Assembly (NCBI GenBank): GCA_000620185.1
Contig: KK211088.1
Coordinates: 62,001-126,000, forward strand
Length of the DNA: 64,000 nt
Reading direction: 5' to 3'
Source of the DNA: Geodermatophilaceae bacterium URHB0062
Lineage (GTDB): Bacteria; Actinomycetota; Actinomycetes; Mycobacteriales; Geodermatophilaceae
The notes below the pieces were generated by a model that was given only the letters and a program-made list of their open reading frames with translations, searched no databases and was not told the origin of the DNA. The translations under genes and the position numbers were made by a program. Of this stretch, positions 19,079 to 26,685 are shown piece by piece (within the stretch, counting starts at the first letter, position 1; each line of letters opens with the position of its first letter).

Positions 19079-21916
19079 TCAGGCGGTCGCGACCGGGGCC
19101 TTCTTGGCGGCGGCCTTCTTCGCCGGCGCCTTCTTGGCGGTGGTCTTCTTGGCGGCCGCCTTCTTGGTGGCCTTCTTCTTCGTCACCGGGCCCCGGGCGC
19201 GGCGGTCGGCCAGCAGCTCGGCGGCTCGCTCGATGGTGATCGACTCGACGTCGTCGCCCTTGCGCAGGCTGGCGTTCGTCTCGCCGTCGGTGACGTAGGG
19301 ACCGAACCGGCCCTCGCGCACCGTGACCTGCCCCTGGGTCACCGGGTCGGGACCCAGCTCCTTCAGCGGCGCCGCCGCGGCACGGCGTCCACGCTGCTTG
19401 GGCTGGGCGAAGATCGCCAGCGCCTCGTCGAGCGTGACGGTGAACAGCTTGTCCTCGCTGTCCAGCGAGCGGGAGTCGGTGCCCTTCTTGATGTAGGGCC
19501 CGTAGCGGCCGTTCAGGGCCTGGATCTCCTCGCCGTCCGGCGCGGCGCCGACCGTCCGGGGCAGGGTGAGCAGCTTCAGCGCCTGCTCGAACGTCACGGT
19601 CTCCGGGGACATGGACGAGAAGAGGCTGGCCGTCCGGGGGCTCTCCTTGCTCCCCTCCGGGACGACGGTGGTGACGTAGGGGCCGTAGCGGCCGGCCTTC
19701 ACCACGACCGGGTGCCCGGACTCCGGGTCGGTGCCGAGTTCCCGGTCGCCCGAGGGCGCCGCCAGCAGCTCGAGGACCTTCTCGCTGGTCAACTCGTCGG
19801 GCGCGATGTCCTCGGGGATGCTGACACGCGCGCCGTCGTCCCCACCGGCCTGCAGGTACGGGCCGTAGCGGCCGACCCGGGCCACGACCGGCTCACCGTT
19901 GGGGCCGGTGGCGCGGAGCGGGATGGAGTTGACGCCACGGGCGTCGATCTCCTCCAGCCGCTGTCCGACGATCTGCTTGAGGCCGCCCGACTCGGCGATC
20001 CCGCCGGTGTGCCGTCCCTCGCCGCCGAAGTAGAACTCGGTCAGCCAGTCGACCCGCTGCAGGGTGCCTCCGGCGATGTCGTCGAGCTCCTCCTCCAGCG
20101 AGGCGGTGAAGTCGTAGTCGACGAGCTGGGCGAAGTGCTGCTCCAGCAGGTTCACCACGGCGAACGCGATGAAGGAGGGCACCAGTGAGTTGCCCTTCTT
20201 CCAGACGTATCCGCGGTCCTGGATCGTCTGCATGATCGACGCGTAGGTCGAGGGCCGGCCGATGCCCAGCTCCTCCAGCCGGGCGACGAGGGTCGGCTCG
20301 GTGTAGCGGGACGGCGGCGTCGTGCTGTGGCCCTTCGGCTCCAGCTCGCGGGTGTCGAGCTGCTGGCCGCGCTCCAGGCGCGGCAGGCGGCGCTCGGCGT
20401 CGTCGCCGCCGTTCTCGTCGCCGTTGGAGGCCGGGGCCTCGTCGCGGGACTCGTCGTAGGCCCGGAGGAAGCCCGGGAAGGTGATGGTGCGGCCGCTGGC
20501 GGTGAACTCGACCGCCTCGTCGGTGGCGCTGCGGCCGGCCAGCCGGATGCTCACCGTCTGGCCGACGGCGTCGGCCATCTGCGAGGCGATGGTCCGCTGC
20601 CAGACGAGCTCGTAGAGCCGGAACTCGTCGCGGGCGAGCTGGGCGGCGAGCTGCCCCGGTGTCCGGAAGTTGTCACCGGCCGGCCGGATCGCCTCGTGCG
20701 CCTCCTGCGCGCCCTTCGCCTTGCTCTTGTAGCGGCGGGCCTCGGCGGGCACGTAGGCGTCGCCGTAGAGCTCGCGGGCCTGCTGGCGGGCTGCGTTGAT
20801 CGCCTCCTGCGACAGATTGGTCGAGTCGGTACGCATGTAGGTGATGTGGCCGTTCTCGTACAGCCGCTGGGCCACCCGCATGGTCTGCGCCGACGACCAG
20901 CCGAGCTTGCGGCCGGCGTCCATCTGCAGCGTCGAGGTCGTGAACGGGGCGTAGGGACGGCGCCGGTAGGGCTTCTCGTCCACCCGGGTCACCGTCACCT
21001 GGCGACCCTCGAGCCGGGCGGCCAGCCCTCGGGCACCCGCCTCGTCGAGGTGCACGACCTCGCCGGTCACCCGGCCGGTCGCCGGATCGAAGTCGCGGCC
21101 GGTCGCGACCCGGCTGTCGTCGACGCTGACCAGCTTGGCGCGGACCGTCGTGGGCTCGCCCGAGTCGGCTCCCGCGGCGCGGCCGGGGACGGCAAAGGTG
21201 CCCTCGAGGGACCAGTAGTCGGCGGCGGTGAACGCCATGCGCTCCCGCTCGCGCTCCACCACGATCCGCGTCGCCACCGACTGGACGCGCCCGGCCGACA
21301 GCTTGGGCAGGACCTTCTTCCAGAGGACCGGGCTCACCTCGTAGCCGTAGAGGCGGTCGAGGATGCGGCGGGTCTCCTGGGCGTCGACCAACGCGGTGTC
21401 GAGCTCGCGCGGGCTGGCGACGGCCCGGGCGATCGCCTCGGGGGTGATCTCGTGGAAGACCATGCGGTGCACGGGCACCCGCGGCTTCAGGGTGTCCACG
21501 AGGTGCCAGGCGATCGCCTCGCCCTCGCGGTCCTCGTCTGTCGCGAGGTAGACCTCACTGGCTCCCTTGACCAGCTGCTTGAGCCGGCTGACCTGCTGCC
21601 TGCGGTCGGGGCTGACCACGTACAAGGGCTCGAAGGAGTTGTCGACGTCGACGCCGAGCCGGGCCCAGGCGGCGCCCTTGTGCTCGGCCGGCACGTCGGC
21701 GGCGTTGCGGGGCAGATCGCGGATGTGCCCGACGCTCGCCTCCACGACGTAGCCGCTGCCTAGGTACCCGGCGATCTTGTTCGCCTTCGTCGGGGACTCC
21801 ACGATGACCAGTGGCTTGCCCCCGGACGCGGCCGTCCGCTTGCGGGCAGGCGCCTTCGTCCCGCCGGCGGTCGCGGCGGTGCTCTCGCTTCCGGTCTGGC
21901 TGGTCTTCGTGGGCAC
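19079..21916 (-). CDS. topA: DNA topoisomerase I
   Basis: Type IA topoisomerase that relaxes negative supercoils. The TOPRIM domain has PLVIVESPTKANKIAGYLG near residue 35 and the acidic triad in DEDREGEA (127-134). The catalytic tyrosine is Tyr360 in ITYMRTDS. Four or more C-terminal repeats of the form GRYGPYV follow instead of zinc fingers, and the tail is a Lys/Ala-rich tract (KKATKKAAAKK type) that in mycobacteria aids processivity. The 945-residue size is typical of Actinobacteria. The GTG at 21916 has AGGAG 5 bases upstream. Confidence 0.97.
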   Translation of the reverse strand: MPTKTSQTGSESTAATAGGTKAPARKRTAASGGKPLVIVESPTKANKIAGYLGSGYVVEASVGHIRDLPRNAADVPAEHKGAAWARLGVDVDNSFEPLYVVSPDRRQQVSRLKQLVKGASEVYLATDEDREGEAIAWHLVDTLKPRVPVHRMVFHEITPEAIARAVASPRELDTALVDAQETRRILDRLYGYEVSPVLWKKVLPKLSAGRVQSVATRIVVERERERMAFTAADYWSLEGTFAVPGRAAGADSGEPTTVRAKLVSVDDSRVATGRDFDPATGRVTGEVVHLDEAGARGLAARLEGRQVTVTRVDEKPYRRRPYAPFTTSTLQMDAGRKLGWSSAQTMRVAQRLYENGHITYMRTDSTNLSQEAINAARQQARELYGDAYVPAEARRYKSKAKGAQEAHEAIRPAGDNFRTPGQLAAQLARDEFRLYELVWQRTIASQMADAVGQTVSIRLAGRSATDEAVEFTASGRTITFPGFLRAYDESRDEAPASNGDENGGDDAERRLPRLERGQQLDTRELEPKGHSTTPPSRYTEPTLVARLEELGIGRPSTYASIMQTIQDRGYVWKKGNSLVPSFIAFAVVNLLEQHFAQLVDYDFTASLEEELDDIAGGTLQRVDWLTEFYFGGEGRHTGGIAESGGLKQIVGQRLEEIDARGVNSIPLRATGPNGEPVVARVGRYGPYLQAGGDDGARVSIPEDIAPDELTSEKVLELLAAPSGDRELGTDPESGHPVVVKAGRYGPYVTTVVPEGSKESPRTASLFSSMSPETVTFEQALKLLTLPRTVGAAPDGEEIQALNGRYGPYIKKGTDSRSLDSEDKLFTVTLDEALAIFAQPKQRGRRAAAAPLKELGPDPVTQGQVTVREGRFGPYVTDGETNASLRKGDDVESITIERAAELLADRRARGPVTKKKATKKAAAKKTTAKKAPAKKAAAKKAPVATA

Positions 21917-22009
21917 GGTGCTCCTGTCGCTGGTGCTGCGGTGGGGCCGGTCGATCGGTCCCTCTGGGCTTCTCGTCGGTGCGGGCTGCCGGATGCGGTG
22001 CCGGGTTCG

Positions 22010-22029
22010 AGGAACCGTGTCCGGTTCCT
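22010..22029. terminator. hairpin downstream of the DUF1023 gene and upstream of topA
   Basis: AGGAACCG pairs with CGGTTCCT around a TGTC loop. It lies 94 bases before the topA start in the 284-base gap. It may end the DUF1023 transcript or belong to the topA leader. I see nothing else in the gap. Confidence 0.4.
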
Positions 22030-22200
22030 GACGTCCCCGACGCCGGCGGGCGCCGCCTCGAACGCCCCTCGGCGGGCCACGGTAAGCCACTCCCCAGAAA
22101 AGCGACCGGGGACGACGCACCGTGGGCGTGCCGTCACCCGATCAAACGCAGGTTCGGCCGCCCTGTTCCCGGGGCGCGTCGCAGGGCTCGTGTCGCGGCG

Positions 22201-23709
22201 TCAGTCGGCCCGGACTCCGGCCACCACCTCCCCCATCGCGGCCAGGGTCGGCCGGTCGCGGTCGTAATAGCGGGGATGGCCCATCCCGAACTCGACCGGG
22301 AGCTCCGTCGCCCCGAACGACGTCCCATCGGTGGTGCTGCCGAAGTAGCCGAGCGCGGCGACGGGGTCCAGCGGGGCCGCGGCGTCGAAGACCTCCGGCA
22401 CCTCGAGGGCGCGGGCGTCGTCCTCCATCCCGGGGCTGCCGAGGAGCACCACGGCGTCGGCCGCGAGCCGTCCGGAGACGTCGGCCGCCTCGTCGACCAC
22501 GACCGTGCCGTAACTGTGGGCGAGAACCGTGGTGCGGGCCCGCGGGACGCCGGCGCGGGCCCGTGCCGCCGCCAGTCCGGCCAGCGAGCCCGAGAGCGCG
22601 GCGCCCCCGCGGGTGGCAGCGGCGCGGCCGGCGATCTCCCACGGCGTGTTCGGGGTCCGGTAGCCCAGCCAGACGACCGTGGCCAAGGTCGATCCCGGCG
22701 CCGCCACCCGGGCCGCGGCGGCGAGGTCCTCGGCGTCCCCGGTCAGTCGGCCGACGTCGTCGTCGGGGGTGTTGCCTATCCCGGGCACGAGGAGGGCGAT
22801 TTCGTCGGCGGTGTCGAGGTCGCCGAGGGCGAGGACGACGCGGTTCCCGGCGAGGTCGAGCAATTGCAGCTGGACCTGCTGCCCGCGCGACTCCTCGCCC
22901 GCGATCTGCCGGCTGATCGCGCGGGCCGCCGCCGCGGTGTCCGGTGTCGTGGGGTCGCGGAGAGCCCGGGCGAGCACCAGCCGGTTCGCCCGGTCGCGCG
23001 CCCAGGCGGGCACCCCGTCGAGCCCGCCCACGGCCGAGGGCGCGGCGCGCACGACGGCAAGCTGCGCACCCACCGAGAGGCTCGCCCACCAGGCGGCTGC
23101 CTCCTCGGGGGCGCCGTGGACGGGGACCGGGAGTGCGAGCACCGGCCCGGCGAACACCGTGGCCGCGACGAGCTTCCCGAAGGTCTCCGCGCGATCCGCG
23201 CCGAAGCCGGTGAGCCCGTCCACCGGGTCGGCCGCTGCCCGTGCGGCAGCGGTGGCAGCGGCCGCGTGGTCCAGAGCGCTCGTCGCGACCGCGCCCGGAG
23301 CCGGTTGGGCAGTCAGGTCGACGAGCCGTGCGGCCGGCCACAGCGCCTCTCCCGGGTCGGGCGAGGAGCCAACGCGAAGGGCCTGGAGTGCGAGCTCCCG
23401 CGAGGTCTCGACCTCGCGGGCCATCCGCTGGAGGAAGACCAGCGACTCGACGATGGCCTCGTCGACGGCGGCGGCCACCACGGACAGTTCGAAGACCGCC
23501 GCCGCGGCGCTCCGGGCGGCCGGCCCGGACCAGCACTGCGGATCCTGCAGCGATCGGCCCAGCGCGCCCAGGCGCAGCCGCCAGGCCGGCAGCCGAGCGG
23601 CGACGGCGGCGAGGAGGACGACCGCGCCACGGACCAGTGACGCGTTCCAGGCGGCGACGGAGGCGAGGCGGGCGTCGGTGTCCTCGGCGGCCAGGACCGT
23701 CGCCGTCAT
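22201..23709 (-). CDS. DUF1023 alpha/beta-hydrolase family protein
   Basis: A 502-residue protein with a C-terminal alpha/beta-hydrolase domain. TTVLAHSYGTVVVDEA has the nucleophile serine in a [AG]HSYG context. A later GFGMGH-like segment carries a possible histidine. The first 250 residues are Ala-rich and mostly helical. There is no signal peptide or membrane helix. The ATG at 23709 overlaps the stop of the small EspC-like gene upstream, so the two are made together. In other actinobacteria DUF1023 proteins pair with ESX/WXG-type partners; the substrate is unknown. Confidence 0.78.
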   Translation of the reverse strand: MTATVLAAEDTDARLASVAAWNASLVRGAVVLLAAVAARLPAWRLRLGALGRSLQDPQCWSGPAARSAAAAVFELSVVAAAVDEAIVESLVFLQRMAREVETSRELALQALRVGSSPDPGEALWPAARLVDLTAQPAPGAVATSALDHAAAATAAARAAADPVDGLTGFGADRAETFGKLVAATVFAGPVLALPVPVHGAPEEAAAWWASLSVGAQLAVVRAAPSAVGGLDGVPAWARDRANRLVLARALRDPTTPDTAAAARAISRQIAGEESRGQQVQLQLLDLAGNRVVLALGDLDTADEIALLVPGIGNTPDDDVGRLTGDAEDLAAAARVAAPGSTLATVVWLGYRTPNTPWEIAGRAAATRGGAALSGSLAGLAAARARAGVPRARTTVLAHSYGTVVVDEAADVSGRLAADAVVLLGSPGMEDDARALEVPEVFDAAAPLDPVAALGYFGSTTDGTSFGATELPVEFGMGHPRYYDRDRPTLAAMGEVVAGVRAD

Positions 23710-24038
23710 CGCCCACCGCCCGGAGCGGACGCCCGCTGGACGCCGTCGGCCAGTTCGGCGTCGGCGGTCCGATAGGAGGCGACGGCCGCCGCCAATGTGC
23801 CCGCCACCACGTGGGTTCGGTCGGCGACGATGCCGGCGAGGGTGGCCCAGGTCGACGCGGCGGAACCCGCCGCCCAGCCCGCGTCCCGCGCGAGCGCCTC
23901 GACCAGCGAGGCCGCCCCGGAGCGGCACAGCGCAGCGTCGTCCGTGAGCTGGCTCGACAGCACGGCCAGCTCGGCGGCAAGGGCCTGCACGGTGTCGAGC
24001 TGGATCGAGATCGTCGGATCCGCGGCTGATGAGGACAT
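23706..24038 (-). CDS. EspC/WXG100-like small helical protein
   Basis: A 110-residue all-helical, Ala-rich protein with the layout of type VII secretion targets: two long amphipathic helices separated by a short turn at DAGWAAGSAASTW, which includes the single Trp, followed by a third helix. PTISIQLDTVQALAAELAVLSSQL is the first helix. The ATGA overlap with the DUF1023 gene suggests they form a complex. No EccC or other ESX machine genes are in the window, so secretion is inference. The start at 24038 fits. Confidence 0.65.
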   Translation of the reverse strand: MSSSAADPTISIQLDTVQALAAELAVLSSQLTDDAALCRSGAASLVEALARDAGWAAGSAASTWATLAGIVADRTHVVAGTLAAAVASYRTADAELADGVQRASAPGGGR

Positions 24039-24157
24039 CCAGAGCTCCCGGCGTCACCCCGGTCCCGTGTGGACCAGGACGGCGGACGCTAGGAGCTGCC
24101 GGCGGCTGCGCGCGTGCCGGCGTCCACAGCCGACGGCGGCATCCACATCCAGCGCCG

Positions 24158-24193
24158 GGATCCTCCGGCCGGTCGCCGCCGGCCGGAGGATCC
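24158..24193. terminator. perfect 15-bp-arm hairpin after hppA
   Basis: GGATCCTCCGGCCGG (24158-24172) and its exact complement (24179-24193) surround a TCGCCG loop. It begins 14 bases beyond the hppA stop. It is the cleanest terminator-like structure in the window. Confidence 0.8.
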
Positions 24194-24206
24194 CCGTGTG
24201 CGGACG

Positions 24207-26468
24207 TCAGGGAGCGCTGGTGGAGAGCGCTCCCGACGTCTCGTTCGCCGTGCCGCCGACGACCACCGAGCGGCGCTTGGAGACCAGCACCGACGCCGCG
24301 ATGATCAGGACCGCCACCAGTGCGATGAGCAGGCGCATGGTGGTGTTGGCGTGGTCGCCGACCGACATCGTGACGATGGCGGGCGCGATGAGGAGAGCGA
24401 CCAGGTTCATCACCTTGATCAGCGGGTTGATCGCCGGTCCGGCGGTGTCCTTGAACGGGTCACCGACGGTGTCACCGATGACCGTCGCGGCGTGGGCCTC
24501 GCTGCCCTTGCCGCCGTAGGCCCCGTCCTCGACCATCTTCTTCGCGTTGTCCCAGGCGCCGCCGGAGTTGGCGAGGAAGACCGCCATGAGGGTGCCGGCC
24601 GCGATGGCACCGACCAGGTAGGCCGCCAGCGGGCCGATCCCGAGGCCGAAGCCCACCGCCACCGGCGCCAGGACGGCGAGCAGGCCCGGTGTGGCCAGCT
24701 CGCGCAGCGAGTCCTTGGTGCAGATGTCCACGACGGCGCTGTAGTCGGGCCGCTCGGTGTAGTCCATGATCCCGGGCTTGGTGCGGAACTGCTCCCGGAC
24801 CTCGAACACGACCCGGCCCGCGGCTCGCGACACGGCGCTGATCGCCAGGCCGGAGAAGAAGAACACCACCGCGGCGCCGAGCACCGCCCCCACGACGTTG
24901 TTGGGACCGACCAGGCTGAACGCGTCGCCGAGCGTCTCCCCCGCCTCGTCCAGCGCCACTCCGACCTGGGCGTTGTAGCTGCCGAAGAGAGCGGTCGCGG
25001 CGAGGACGGCGGTGGCGATGGCGATGCCCTTGGTGATCGCCTTCGTGGTGTTGCCGACGGCGTCCAGGTCGGTGAGCACCCGGGCGCCCTCCTCGTCGAT
25101 GTCGCCGGACATCTCCGCGATGCCCTGGGCGTTGTCGCTGACCGGGCCGAAGGTGTCCATCGAGACGATGACGCCCGCCGTGGTCAGGAGGCCGCAGCCG
25201 GCGAGGGCGACGGCGTAGAGCGCCGCGCCACCGCCGATGAGGAACGCGCCGTAGACCGCGGCGCCGATGAGCAGCGCGGCGTAGACGGCGGACTCCAGCC
25301 CCAGGGAGATGCCGGAGAGGATCACCGTGGCCGGACCCGTGAGGGAGCTGCGGCCGATGTCCTTGACCGGCTTGCGGCTGGTCTCGGTGAAGTAACCGGT
25401 CAGCTGCTGGATGGCCGCGGCGAGCACCACGCCCACGAGCACCGACACGAAGCCGAGCACCGGCGGGCTCACCGAGAGGTCGGTGATCTCGGCGATGCTG
25501 GGCAGGTAAGTGAAGGACGCCGCCGCGACGAGGACCAGCGAGACGGCCGCCGAGGCGAAGAAGCCCCGGTTGATCGGGGCCAGGCCGCTGGAGTCGTTCT
25601 TGCCCGGGTTGCTGGCGAGGATGCCGACGACCGAGGCGATGACGCCCACGGCGGCGATGAGCAGCGGGAACACCATGCCCACCGCGCCGAAGAAGACCTG
25701 CCCCAGGATCAGCGCCGCGACCAGGGTGACCGCGTAGGACTCGAAGAGGTCGGCGGCCATGCCGGCGCAGTCACCGACGTTGTCGCCCACGTTGTCGGCG
25801 ATCGTGGCGGCGTTGCGCGGGTCGTCCTCGGGGATGCCCGCCTCGACCTTGCCGACGAGGTCGGCGCCCACGTCGGCGGCCTTGGTGAAGATGCCGCCGC
25901 CGACACGCATGAACATGGCCAGCAGAGCGCCGCCGAAGCCGAATCCCTCGAGGACGACCGGGGCGGTGTCGTCGAAGAACAGCAGTGCCAGTGCAGCTCC
26001 GAAGAGCCCCAGGCCGACGGTGATCATGCCGACCACGCCACCGGTCCGGTAGGCGATGCGGAAGGCCGGTCGGTAGCCGCCCGCGTTCGCCGCCGCCGCC
26101 ACGCGGACGTTGCCGCGGGTGGCCAGCGTCATGCCGATGAAGCCGACGGACGCGGAGAAGGAGGCGCCGATCAGGAAGAAGAGCGCACGGCCGATGCGGG
26201 TGCCGATGCCGCCCTCGGCGACCGGCAGGACGAGCAGCAGCAGGAAGACGATGACGGCGAAGACGCCGAGCGTGCGGAACTGCCGCCGCAGATAGGCCGC
26301 CGCTCCTTCCTGGACCGCCCGCGCGATGTCGCGCATCTTCGTCGTTCCCTGATCGGCGGCCATGACGGCCTTGACCAGGTAGGCGGCGAACCCGAGGGCA
26401 GCCAGGGAGATGACGAGGACGACGGCGACGAGCGCCATGTCCCCGCCGGACAGCGAACTGTCGGGCAT
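24207..26468 (-). CDS. hppA: membrane-bound proton-pumping pyrophosphatase, K+-independent type
   Basis: Integral membrane enzyme that couples pyrophosphate hydrolysis to proton export. The 753 residues contain about 16 helices. The catalytic loop DVGADLVGKVEAGIPEDD, DNVGDNVGDCAGMAADLFE and the late GDTVGDPFKDTAGPAINPLIK are intact. In GNTTKAITKG, the Lys and Thr positions that define the subclass match the K+-independent form. The start at 26468 has GGAGG six bases ahead. Two CRP-like sites lie in the upstream divergent region. Confidence 0.96.
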   Translation of the reverse strand: MPDSSLSGGDMALVAVVLVISLAALGFAAYLVKAVMAADQGTTKMRDIARAVQEGAAAYLRRQFRTLGVFAVIVFLLLLVLPVAEGGIGTRIGRALFFLIGASFSASVGFIGMTLATRGNVRVAAAANAGGYRPAFRIAYRTGGVVGMITVGLGLFGAALALLFFDDTAPVVLEGFGFGGALLAMFMRVGGGIFTKAADVGADLVGKVEAGIPEDDPRNAATIADNVGDNVGDCAGMAADLFESYAVTLVAALILGQVFFGAVGMVFPLLIAAVGVIASVVGILASNPGKNDSSGLAPINRGFFASAAVSLVLVAAASFTYLPSIAEITDLSVSPPVLGFVSVLVGVVLAAAIQQLTGYFTETSRKPVKDIGRSSLTGPATVILSGISLGLESAVYAALLIGAAVYGAFLIGGGAALYAVALAGCGLLTTAGVIVSMDTFGPVSDNAQGIAEMSGDIDEEGARVLTDLDAVGNTTKAITKGIAIATAVLAATALFGSYNAQVGVALDEAGETLGDAFSLVGPNNVVGAVLGAAVVFFFSGLAISAVSRAAGRVVFEVREQFRTKPGIMDYTERPDYSAVVDICTKDSLRELATPGLLAVLAPVAVGFGLGIGPLAAYLVGAIAAGTLMAVFLANSGGAWDNAKKMVEDGAYGGKGSEAHAATVIGDTVGDPFKDTAGPAINPLIKVMNLVALLIAPAIVTMSVGDHANTTMRLLIALVAVLIIAASVLVSKRRSVVVGGTANETSGALSTSAP

Positions 26469-26576
26469 GTATTCCTCCAAGCGGTCGACGGCCGCCGGGA
26501 GGCGTCGGTGCTCCCCGGGTCGGCGGAGGTTGCGCCCGGCGCGTGGAAAGGCCCACACAAGGGAACGCGGCGCGAG

Positions 26577-26592
26577 TGTAAGGGAGATCACA
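26577..26592. promoter_or_regulatory. candidate CRP site 1, hppA/helicase divergent region
   Basis: TGTAA-N6-TCACA differs from the CRP/GlxR consensus TGTGA-N6-TCACA at one base. It lies about 109 bases upstream of hppA. A crp gene is in this window. Confidence 0.5.
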
Positions 26593-26617
26593 GGCTGTCT
26601 AGACGTCCACGACGTTC

Positions 26618-26633
26618 TGTCGTCCGGATCACA
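26618..26633. promoter_or_regulatory. candidate CRP site 2, hppA/helicase divergent region
   Basis: TGTCG-N6-TCACA, 41 bases from site 1 (close to four helical turns) and 53 bases before the helicase start. It has one or two differences from consensus in the left half and an exact right half. Confidence 0.45.
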
Positions 26634-26685
26634 GTGATGGCATTCGTGCCCGACGCTTGTCGGCAGAAGGTGTGACAGTGGAACC

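Noticed and set aside
24114-26675. 853-codon plus-strand frame opposite hppA
   Set aside because: Shadow of hppA with His/Asp/Arg/Glu-rich composition.
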